Assembly (NCBI GenBank): GCA_040878185.1
Contig: JBBDMS010000059.1
Location: forward strand, 62,001-126,000
Length of the DNA: 64,000 bases
Direction: 5' to 3'
Origin: JAWXBK01 sp040878185
GTDB taxonomy: Bacteria; Pseudomonadota; Alphaproteobacteria; Dongiales; Dongiaceae
The notes beneath the pieces are model-generated. The model did no database searches, was not told where the DNA came from, and worked only from the letters and a program-made list of their open reading frames with translations. Made by a program: the position numbers and the translations under genes. Shown here piece after piece: positions 1 to 7,097 of the stretch. Each line of letters starts with the position of its first letter. Position 1 is the first letter of the stretch.

Positions 1-484
1 TACGCGTCGCGCCGTTCTCGAGCGTGAAATCGGTGAGCGCCCAGAGCGCGCTGATCTGCCATTCGACGCCGGGAATACGCAGCGGATAGATCGAATCGTC
101 GCGATGGAGAACCTGCGCCTTCTCGCCCGGCCAGATCTCGATCGCGGATGCCGAACCGAGCCGGAAGCTCGAGCAATGCGGGCCCAGAATCGTTTCGGCA
201 ATATCGAGCACGAGCGGATGTGCGATCAGATCGGCGGATGCGCGCGACTTGCCGAGCACGCCCGACAATCGCAGCGTGGTGAAACCGTTGAAGGCACTTT
301 GCTGAACCTTGCCTTCGGAATCGAACCAGGGTTCCAATTCGCTCACGACCGCATCGATCGCTTCTGTCGACATGGCGTTGGTAATCAGGACCGCACCGTT
401 GCGCTTCAGCGCCATCACGATCGGATCGGTTCCGATCTGGGCATCGACATCGAAACTCTGAATCGCAAACTTACGGGCTCTCAT
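1..484 (-). CDS. PhyH-family Fe(II)/2-oxoglutarate dioxygenase, partial
   Basis: The N-terminal 161 codons of a gene that continues past the left edge; ATG at 484. The translation has the phytanoyl-CoA dioxygenase (PhyH) layout. An HxD iron-binding pair is visible as His127-Arg128-Asp129 in the segment LHRDDSIYPL, followed by a WALTDFTLENGATR stretch that in this family leads to the 2-oxoglutarate side of the barrel. Members hydroxylate small organic acids, amines or CoA esters in the cytoplasm; the substrate here cannot be read. It diverges from the nucleoside hydrolase operon and shares an intergenic region with a perfect 16-bp palindrome, so the two may be co-regulated. The distal His and Arg ligands are off the window. 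Confidence 0.82.
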   Translation of the reverse strand, partial: MRARKFAIQSFDVDAQIGTDPIVMALKRNGAVLITNAMSTEAIDAVVSELEPWFDSEGKVQQSAFNGFTTLRLSGVLGKSRASADLIAHPLVLDIAETILGPHCSSFRLGSASAIEIWPGEKAQVLHRDDSIYPLRIPGVEWQISALWALTDFTLENGATR

Positions 485-547
485 GTCCGGGCCGCCTTTC
501 TTCGGTTTTTATTGGGTTCTCCGTCGAATTCGACCGCAATTGGCTCG

Positions 548-563
548 TTGATTGGCCAATCAA
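548..563. promoter_or_regulatory. Perfect 16-bp palindrome, putative operator
   Basis: TTGATTGGCCAATCAA is exactly self-complementary. It lies in the AT-richer divergent region between the PhyH-type gene (start 484) and the nucleoside hydrolase (start 761). Its size and symmetry suit a dimeric repressor site, for example of the GntR or LacI type. No regulator gene adjoins it in the window; the nearest is the MarR gene at the operon's far end. Confidence 0.5.
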
Positions 564-760
564 TGATCGAATAAGCCTATTCTAGCACGACGAATATGCT
601 GTTGATCCAGTGGGTCTGTTTTTGTTCCCGTTTCTGCGGTTTATTTGCGAATATCCATTTCACAATGCATGAATTTGGCGAAATGATCGTGCGATCGAAC
701 CCATAGCTCGATAGAGAATGGCGTGGCAGGATCGAAACCCGTTTCTGCAATCAATTGGCA

Positions 761-1663
761 ATGAAAATGCCGGTCTCCCTGATCATCGATTGCGACCCCG
801 GCCTCGACGATGCCGTGGCGATCGCGCTCGCAGCCGCTGCGCCCGCACTCGACATTGCAGCGATCACCAGCGTTGCCGGCAATGCCGATATCGATATGAC
901 GACAGGGAATGCGCTTGCCATCGTGGCGGCGCTCGGTCTCGATATTCCGGTTTATCGGGGCGCCGCGCATCCGCTTGCCACGGAGCCGCGTTATGGCACC
1001 GCGCTTTGGGGTGGCGATGGATCGCTCGGGCTTGTGCCGTCGCGCGAGCGGATCGCCGGCAACGCCATTGCGTTTCTCGGTGCTGCGCTCGACCGTGCAG
1101 CGCCGCGTTCCGTGACGCTCTGCCCGATCGGGCCGCTGACCAATCTTGCGCTGGCGCTGCGCGAGCGGCCCGCGCGCGCGACGGCGATCGCGCAGATGAT
1201 TGTCATGGGCAGCGCCTTCGAGGGCGGCAACGTCACGCCGGCGGCCGAGTTCAATATCTGGTTCGACCCGCTGGCGGCCGCGGAAGTTTTCGCAGCGGAT
1301 GTCCCGGCGGTCGTCATACCCTACGATCTCACGCAGCATGTCGTGGTCGACGAAGCCCGGATCGCGCGCCTGGGGGCGGCCTCGACGCGTGCGGCGCGCA
1401 TGTGCGGCGCCTTGCTGCCGCTCGCCGGCAGCGACAGCCATCCATCCTCGATCCACGACGCCTGCACGATCGGCTGGCTGCTTTGGCCTGAACTTTTCAG
1501 TGGCGAAACCGGCATCGTGTCGGTCGATCATGCGGCGGGCGAGGATTTCGGCCGCACGCGCCTTCGCCCCGATCCGGCGGGCCGGCACCGCGTGCTGATG
1601 CGGGTCGATCGCGATCCGTTTCTCGATGCGATGGTTGCGGCACTTGCGAAGGTGGCATCATGA
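761..1663 (+). CDS. Inosine-uridine-type nucleoside hydrolase
   Basis: A 300-residue ribonucleoside N-glycosidase of the IUNH family, which hydrolyses the base-ribose bond of nucleosides in the cytoplasm. The diagnostic calcium-binding Asp cluster is at the N terminus (DCDPGLDD, residues 10-17), followed by SVAGN, a CPIGPLTNLALAL segment and NIWFDPLAA, all family landmarks. Length is typical. ATG at 761 was chosen; TTG at 755 and ATG at 767 are alternatives, and no clear Shine-Dalgarno sequence precedes any of them. Its stop overlaps the ribokinase start by 4 bp, so the two are coupled: base plus ribose, then ribose 5-phosphate. Base specificity is not visible. The nicotinamidase and nicotinate genes downstream suggest a pyridine nucleoside, which is inference. 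Confidence 0.9.
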   Translation: MKMPVSLIIDCDPGLDDAVAIALAAAAPALDIAAITSVAGNADIDMTTGNALAIVAALGLDIPVYRGAAHPLATEPRYGTALWGGDGSLGLVPSRERIAGNAIAFLGAALDRAAPRSVTLCPIGPLTNLALALRERPARATAIAQMIVMGSAFEGGNVTPAAEFNIWFDPLAAAEVFAADVPAVVIPYDLTQHVVVDEARIARLGAASTRAARMCGALLPLAGSDSHPSSIHDACTIGWLLWPELFSGETGIVSVDHAAGEDFGRTRLRPDPAGRHRVLMRVDRDPFLDAMVAALAKVAS

Positions 1664-2580
1664 GTATCGTCGTGGTCGGCAGCATCAATGTCGACGTCAC
1701 CGGTTATCTGGATCGCCTGCCGCGGCCGGGCGAGACGCTGCATGGCGAGCGCTACACGATCGGGCTTGGCGGCAAGGGTGCCAATCAGGCGGCGGCCGCC
1801 GCGCGGCTCGGCGGTGCCGTCACGATGATCGGCCGCGTCGGCAACGATCCGTTCGGCGACACGGCACTCGATGTGCTGGGCACATTCGGCGTCGATACCG
1901 CATCGGTTCGGCGCGACACGACGAATGCGACCGGCATCGCGCTGATCGGCGTCGACCGGCAGGGCGAAAATATGATCGTGGTCGTGGGCGGTACCAATAT
2001 GGCGCTCGACGACAGCGATATCGAGCGGACGCGCACGCAATTCGAGACGGCGAAAGTGCTGCTGACGCAGCGCGAGATTCCGGCGGGCATCACCCGGCTC
2101 GCGGCGGAACGCGCGCGGGCGGCCGGTGCGATTGCCGTTCACGATCCAGCACCCGCGCCGGCCGGCGGGTTGCGCGACGAGGCGCTCGAAGCCTTCGATA
2201 TTGTGACGCCGAATGAAAGTGAGACGGAAGCGCTGGTCGGCTTCCGGCCCGATAACGAAGCGGATGCAAAGCGCGCGGCGCAGGCGCTGATGGCGCGCGG
2301 CGCGCGCATCGCGATCGTCAAGCTCGGTGCGCGCGGCGTTTACGTCGCCGGGCCGAATGTCGACCTGTTTATCCCGCCGTTCCGGGTCGCAAGCGTCGAT
2401 TCCGTCGCGGCCGGCGATTGCTTCAATGGCGGGCTGGCCGACGCCCTGGCGCGCGGGCTGAAGCTGGTCGAGGCGGTGCGGTTCGCGGCCGCCTGCGGCG
2501 CGCTTGCCACCACGCGCTACGGGGCGGCGGCCTCCGCGCCCACCCGCGCCGAGGTCGAAACCCTGCTCGCGCGGAGTTGA
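1660..2580 (+). CDS. rbsK: Ribokinase (PfkB family)
   Basis: A 306-residue PfkB-family sugar kinase predicted to phosphorylate ribose to ribose 5-phosphate. It shows the N-terminal VVGSINVD strand, the GGKGANQAAAAARLG sugar-binding motif, a TPNESE segment and the C-terminal anion-hole/catalytic segment AAGDCFNGGLADAL. The usual GAGD reads AAGD here, a mild departure that keeps the catalytic Asp. The start overlaps the nucleoside hydrolase stop (ATGA), which fits a ribonucleoside-catabolic pair. Other PfkB sugar kinases (fructokinase, adenosine kinase) are less likely because of the ribokinase-like N-terminal motif and the context. Confidence 0.88.
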   Translation: MSIVVVGSINVDVTGYLDRLPRPGETLHGERYTIGLGGKGANQAAAAARLGGAVTMIGRVGNDPFGDTALDVLGTFGVDTASVRRDTTNATGIALIGVDRQGENMIVVVGGTNMALDDSDIERTRTQFETAKVLLTQREIPAGITRLAAERARAAGAIAVHDPAPAPAGGLRDEALEAFDIVTPNESETEALVGFRPDNEADAKRAAQALMARGARIAIVKLGARGVYVAGPNVDLFIPPFRVASVDSVAAGDCFNGGLADALARGLKLVEAVRFAAACGALATTRYGAAASAPTRAEVETLLARS

Positions 2581-2637
2581 TTGCGGTCAAACCGGCGTTT
2601 CGATAGAGTTTTTGCAACCAACAAGGGGAGGTTCCGC

Positions 2638-3717
2638 ATGATCCGCAAACCCATCACCCGCCGCGCGGCGCTCGCCGGCATGGCCGGCACCGCTGCCCTC
2701 GCCGCCACATCGACGCGGCTGCGCGCCGCCGGGCAGATTACCGTTCTGAACTGGCAGGGCTACGGCACCGACGAAGCCTGGGCGCTCGAGCTGTTCAAGG
2801 AAAAAACCGGCTACGAAGTCGTGCATGATTATTTCAACTCCGAACAGGAGATGCTGACCAAGCTGCGCACCGCGCCGGGCGCCTACGATGTCGTGCTGAT
2901 CAACAGCATCTATGTCGAGACTGCCGTCGCCGAAGGGCTGGTGCAGCCCATCGACACGGCGACCATCGGTCATTTCGGCGATCTTGCGCCCTCGCTGCGC
3001 GACAGCGAGCGCTTCATGAAGGGCGATCAGCATAACGCCATCGCCTGGGTCTGGGGCGTGACCTCGTTCGCCTACAACACCGAGCGGATTGCCGAGCGGC
3101 CGACATCGATCGAGGCTTTGTGGGATCCGGCCCATGAAGGCAAGGTGGGCTGGCGCGACGATGCGCTCGAATCGATCCAGCTTGGTGCGATCGCGACCGG
3201 ACAGGACATGAACAATCCGACCGATCTCGACGCGATCCGCGAAAAGCTGATGGCGCTCGGCCCGCAGATCAAGACCTTCTGGTCGTCCGAGGACGAGTGG
3301 AACAAATATATGGCGGCCGGCGATTACGACATTGCGACCTATTGGTCGGGCTCGGCCGCACGCTCGAAGAAGGCGATGGGCCTGCCGGTCGAATTCGTGG
3401 TGCCAGCGGAAGGCGCGATCGGCTGGTTCGACGGTCTCTGCATCGCAACCGGCGCGCCCGATCCGGCCGGTGCCGCTTCGTTCATCAACTTCATGGTCGA
3501 CCCTGAATTCTACGTGCGCTGGGATAATGAGATCGGCGCGCCCGCCTCCGCCAACGAGAAGGCAAACATGGGTCTGCCGGAAGATGCGATGAACCGCGCG
3601 GTACTGGGCGATCCCGAAGTCGTCAAGCGGCTGCAATGGATGGCACCGCTCAGCGACGAACAGCTTCAGGCGAACCAGGAGCTGTGGGACGAGGTGAAGA
3701 CGAGCTTCGTTCAGTAA
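2638..3717 (+). CDS. Polyamine-type ABC transporter substrate-binding protein
   Basis: A 359-residue extracellular solute-binding protein of the PotD/PotF class. ATG at 2638 is preceded by a strong GGGGAGG. The protein begins with a Tat-like leader (ITRRAALAGMAG, then an Ala-rich stretch ending near LRAAG) and continues with VLNWQGYGTDEAW, a typical start of mature polyamine-type binding proteins. It heads a complete importer with the three following genes. PotD-like proteins carry polyamines, but relatives bind other cationic or amino compounds. Being embedded in a nucleoside and nicotinate operon, this importer may take up a pyridine compound; the ligand is unknown. Confidence 0.88.
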   Translation: MIRKPITRRAALAGMAGTAALAATSTRLRAAGQITVLNWQGYGTDEAWALELFKEKTGYEVVHDYFNSEQEMLTKLRTAPGAYDVVLINSIYVETAVAEGLVQPIDTATIGHFGDLAPSLRDSERFMKGDQHNAIAWVWGVTSFAYNTERIAERPTSIEALWDPAHEGKVGWRDDALESIQLGAIATGQDMNNPTDLDAIREKLMALGPQIKTFWSSEDEWNKYMAAGDYDIATYWSGSAARSKKAMGLPVEFVVPAEGAIGWFDGLCIATGAPDPAGAASFINFMVDPEFYVRWDNEIGAPASANEKANMGLPEDAMNRAVLGDPEVVKRLQWMAPLSDEQLQANQELWDEVKTSFVQ

Positions 3718-3737
3718 TCGCGGTCAGCGATCGCGGC

Positions 3738-4601
3738 ATGGATGCGACAACCCGGCGCCGGTGGGCGATCGCAGGGCTCACCGGCCCGGCCTATCTCTGG
3801 CTCGCGCTGACGGTCTTCCTGCCGCTTTCGGCGATGTTCTATTTCTCGTTCCTTACGGCAGCGCCGATCGGCGGTCGTGTCGCTGCCTTCACGCTCGAGC
3901 ATTACATCGCTTTCTTCACCAAGTCGGTCTACTGGTTCAACGCCCGCCGCTCGCTCGAGCTCGGCATTCATGTGACGCTCGCCTGCATCCTGATCGGCTA
4001 TCCGGCGGCGCTTGTGCTGGCGAAGCAGATCAGCGGCCGCTGGCGCGAAGCGCTCTTTCTGCTGATCATCCTGCCGTTCTGGAGCAATGCGCTGGTCCGC
4101 ACCTTCTCATGGACCATGGTGCTGCGCGGGGACGGGCTGATCGGACGCATGATCAATCCGCTGCTGCCGGCCGGATGGGAATTCGACCTTTTGTTCACCT
4201 ACCCGGCCATCGTGATCGGCCTCGTCCATGCTTATCTGCCCTATGCGATTCTCACGATCTATATCTCGCTGCAGGCGATCGACGATTCCTTCATCGAGGC
4301 CGCGCGCAGCCTCGGCGCCTCGCGCCTCAAGGCCTTTCGTCGCATCACGTTGCCACTCAGCATTCCGGGCGTGCTGGCCGGCATTTTCCTGATCTTCGTG
4401 CCGGTCATCGGGTCGTTCATGGAGCCGCGCATCCTCGGCGGCAAGAACGCGATCATGCTGGGCCCGATCATCGAGAACCAGTTCGTGACCGCGTTCAACT
4501 GGCCGCTCGGTTCGGCACTCTCCTTCATCATGCTCGGCATCGTGCTGCTCGTCCTTGCGATTGCCTCGCCGGTAGTGCGCCGGCATCTTTCGGTCGGCTG
4601 A
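3738..4601 (+). CDS. ABC permease, PotB/PotH type
   Basis: A 287-residue inner-membrane permease with several hydrophobic segments, starting with the helix LWLALTVFLPLSAMFYFSF. The EAA loop that contacts the ATPase is seen as EAARSLGASRLKAFRRITLP, and LP...PG follows. The start chosen is ATG 3738, 20 bp after the binding-protein stop; an in-frame upstream extension overlaps that gene and is rejected. It pairs with the second permease 4 bp downstream to form the channel of a polyamine-type importer. Confidence 0.9.
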   Translation: MDATTRRRWAIAGLTGPAYLWLALTVFLPLSAMFYFSFLTAAPIGGRVAAFTLEHYIAFFTKSVYWFNARRSLELGIHVTLACILIGYPAALVLAKQISGRWREALFLLIILPFWSNALVRTFSWTMVLRGDGLIGRMINPLLPAGWEFDLLFTYPAIVIGLVHAYLPYAILTIYISLQAIDDSFIEAARSLGASRLKAFRRITLPLSIPGVLAGIFLIFVPVIGSFMEPRILGGKNAIMLGPIIENQFVTAFNWPLGSALSFIMLGIVLLVLAIASPVVRRHLSVG

Positions 4602-4605
4602 TCGC

Positions 4606-5391
4606 ATGACCGCCAACCCGGGACGCTGGATCGGCAGGACCTATCTCGGCCTGGTGCTGGTGTTTCTCTATCTGCCGATCGCCATCATGATCCTGATGGC
4701 GTTCAACCGGTCGGCCCTCTACGAGCTGCCCTTCACTTTCGACACTGTCTGGTTCGAGGCGCTGGCGAAGAACGATCGCCTGCTGACCGCGAGCTTCAAC
4801 AGCGTGGTGATCGCGGCGATCAATGCGGTGATCGCAACCACGATCGGCACGCTCGCGGCGCTCGGGCTCGCGCGCTACAGCTTTCGCGGCCGGCGCCTGC
4901 TGCAGCTTCTGCTGTTTCCGCCGATCACCATTCCCTGGCTCATCATCGGCACGTCGATGCTGGTGTTCTTCTTCTGGACCGGAATCGGGCGCGGGCTGCA
5001 TGCGATCCTGCTCGGCCATGTCGCGCTGTCGCTGCCCTATGTGATCGTCGTGGTCGGCGCCCGGCTCGCGAGCTTCGGGGCCCAGCTCGAAGAGGCAGCC
5101 GCGACGCTGGGCGCGACCCCCTGGCAGATTCTACGGCGCGTGACCGCGCCGATCCTCGCACCCGGCATCATGGCAGCTTCCTTGTTCGCCTTCGCAGTCT
5201 CGTTCGACCAGTTCGTGATTTCCTACTTCCTTGCAGCACCCGGCACGTCCACATTGCCGGTCGAGATCTATACCTCGATCCGCAAGGGCTTTACGCCGGA
5301 GATCAACGCCATATCCTCGATCATCATCCTGGTTTCGATGGGGCTGATGATGCTGGTGGTCCGGCATTTCCGCTTCGGCGGGGAGCGCTAG
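4606..5391 (+). CDS. ABC permease, PotC/PotI type
   Basis: A 261-residue second permease of the same importer. It has an N-terminal membrane helix (GLVLVFLYLPIAIMILMAF), then several more, and an EAA loop (EEAAATLGATPWQILRRVTAP) for contact with the ATPase. The FDQFVISYFLAAPG segment is typical of PotC-like subunits. It starts 4 bp after the first permease and ends 3 bp before the ATPase start, so the transporter genes are translationally linked. Confidence 0.9.
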   Translation: MTANPGRWIGRTYLGLVLVFLYLPIAIMILMAFNRSALYELPFTFDTVWFEALAKNDRLLTASFNSVVIAAINAVIATTIGTLAALGLARYSFRGRRLLQLLLFPPITIPWLIIGTSMLVFFFWTGIGRGLHAILLGHVALSLPYVIVVVGARLASFGAQLEEAAATLGATPWQILRRVTAPILAPGIMAASLFAFAVSFDQFVISYFLAAPGTSTLPVEIYTSIRKGFTPEINAISSIIILVSMGLMMLVVRHFRFGGER

Positions 5392-5394
5392 AGC

Positions 5395-6444
5395 ATGAGC
5401 CGCGTCGAAATCGCCCATCTCTGCAAGCGCTATGACAGCGTGACCGCGCTCGACGACGTGTCGATCGCCTTCGAGGATGGCGAGTTTTTCGGTTTGCTCG
5501 GTCCTTCCGGCAGCGGCAAGACGACGTTGCTGCGCGCGCTTGCGGGCTTCGTCATCCCCGATTCCGGCACGATCCGCTTCGACGGGCAGCGGGTCGAGAA
5601 TGTGCCGGTGCATCGGCGCGAGATCGGCATGGTGTTCCAGAACTATGCTTTGTTCCCGCATCTGACCGTCAACGAGAACATCGCCTTCGGCCTGTCGGTG
5701 CGAGGCCGGCCGCGCGCGGAAACCGCGAAGCGGGTCGATGCGATGCTCGCTCTGGTCCGGCTCGAAGGGTTGGGCGAACGAAAGCCGCGCCAGCTCTCCG
5801 GCGGGCAGCAGCAGCGCGTGGCGCTGGCCCGCGCCCTCGTCACAGACCCCAAGATCCTGCTGCTGGACGAGCCGCTCGGTGCGCTCGACCGGCGGCTGCG
5901 CCAGGAAATGCAGGTTGAATTGCGCGAGATCCAGCGCTCGACCGGCATCACCGCGGTGTTCGTGACGCATGACCAGGAAGAGGCACTGACGCTCTCCGAC
6001 CGCATCGCCATCATCGATCGCGGCCGTTTGATCCAGATCGGTCCGCCGCGCGATGTCTATGAGCGGCCGGCAACGATATTCGCCGCGCAGTTTCTGGGCG
6101 ATACCAACCTGTTTCAGGGCATTCCCGACGGCGAGAGCCTGAAACTTTCCGGCGGGCAGGTTCTGCGCACGGCCGGGCCGAATGCGGGCGCCGTCGTGGT
6201 GCGTCCGGAAAAGATCGGGGTCTATCCGGCCGACGCCACGCCAACCACAGACAATCGCCTTGACGGCGAAATCCTGCAAGCCATCTTCTCGGGTGCCAGC
6301 GTCACCTATCGGGTTCGCGTGCCGGCTCTCGGCGAGACACCTTTGCTCGCCTTCCTGCAGAACCAGGCGGGCGACGTGCTGGCGCCGGGCGCGCGCGTTT
6401 CGCTCGCCTGGTCGGCGGCCCATACCGTACCCGTCGCGTCGTGA
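5395..6444 (+). CDS. ABC ATPase, PotA/PotG type
   Basis: A 349-residue ATP-binding subunit. Walker A is GPSGSGKTT, the Q-loop is MVFQNYALFPHLTV, the signature is LSGGQQQRVALARAL and Walker B is ILLLDEPLGALD, with the H-loop in VFVTHDQEEA. The C-terminal third carries a TOBE-like domain (VVVRPEKIGVYP), typical of the spermidine/putrescine and iron ATPase group. It completes the binding protein-permease-permease-ATPase set from 2638. Confidence 0.93.
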   Translation: MSRVEIAHLCKRYDSVTALDDVSIAFEDGEFFGLLGPSGSGKTTLLRALAGFVIPDSGTIRFDGQRVENVPVHRREIGMVFQNYALFPHLTVNENIAFGLSVRGRPRAETAKRVDAMLALVRLEGLGERKPRQLSGGQQQRVALARALVTDPKILLLDEPLGALDRRLRQEMQVELREIQRSTGITAVFVTHDQEEALTLSDRIAIIDRGRLIQIGPPRDVYERPATIFAAQFLGDTNLFQGIPDGESLKLSGGQVLRTAGPNAGAVVVRPEKIGVYPADATPTTDNRLDGEILQAIFSGASVTYRVRVPALGETPLLAFLQNQAGDVLAPGARVSLAWSAAHTVPVAS

Positions 6445-6448
6445 GACA

Positions 6449-7078
6449 ATGGATATGACAGGCAAGGCTCTAAAATTTGGACCGCTAGGCCCCGATACCG
6501 TGCATGTCTGCGTCGACATGCAGCGGCTGTTCGGCGAAGAGACGCAGTGGCATACGCGCGATCTCGCCGCCATCCTGAAGAACACCGCGCGCATCGTCGC
6601 CCATGCGCCGGCCAGCACGATCCTTACCCGCTTCCGCACGCCCAACACGGCCGACGAGGCGCCCGGTCAATGGCGCAATTATTACCAGCGCTGGGACAGG
6701 GTGCTGGCGAGCCAGCTCCCGGAAGAAATGTTCGGCGTGATGCCCGATCTGGCGGGCTTCGCGCCGCCGGCCGTCGAGATCGACAAGACCACCTACAATG
6801 CGTTCGAATCCCCCACCTTCCAGCAGGCGATCGACCGGCTCAAGCCCGGCGCGCTGATCTTCAGCGGCGTCGAGACCGATGTCTGCGTGCTGGCGACGCT
6901 GCTGGCCGCCGTCGATCGCGGCTATCGCTCGATCGTGGCGCGCGATGCGGTTGCGAGCGGCAATGCCATCGGCCATCGCGCGGCGCTCGAGATGGTCATC
7001 GTCCGCTACGAAATGCAGATCGAGATCGCCGACACCGACGATATTCTGGCGCAGTGGCAACCCGCCGCGAAACGCTGA
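6449..7078 (+). CDS. Isochorismatase-family cysteine hydrolase
   Basis: A 209-residue cytoplasmic hydrolase with the family catalytic triad visible as Asp23 (VCVDMQRLF), Lys113 (DKTTYNAF) and Cys146 (GVETDVCVLAT). The family includes nicotinamidases, N-carbamoylsarcosine amidase, maleamate amidase and ureidoacrylate hydrolase. This protein lacks the DxHxxxH metal site seen in the true nicotinamidase further down the operon (9464), so the two are probably not redundant. It starts 4 bp after the ATPase stop. It may hydrolyse an amide of the imported compound, but the substrate is unknown. Confidence 0.8.
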   Translation: MDMTGKALKFGPLGPDTVHVCVDMQRLFGEETQWHTRDLAAILKNTARIVAHAPASTILTRFRTPNTADEAPGQWRNYYQRWDRVLASQLPEEMFGVMPDLAGFAPPAVEIDKTTYNAFESPTFQQAIDRLKPGALIFSGVETDVCVLATLLAAVDRGYRSIVARDAVASGNAIGHRAALEMVIVRYEMQIEIADTDDILAQWQPAAKR

Positions 7079-7097
7079 GAGAGACCCTGGCCGAAAC

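Noticed and set aside
2587..3636. Long minus-strand open frame opposite the polyamine-type binding protein
   Set aside because: Antisense shadow created by high G+C third positions; the plus-strand protein has clear family motifs, a Tat leader and a strong Shine-Dalgarno sequence.
6449..7078. Second nicotinamidase, or maleamate amidase of the aerobic nicotinate (nic) pathway
   Set aside because: The DxHxxxH metal site is absent and no other nic-pathway gene (NicC, NicX, NicD) is seen; the neighbours support the reductive route instead.
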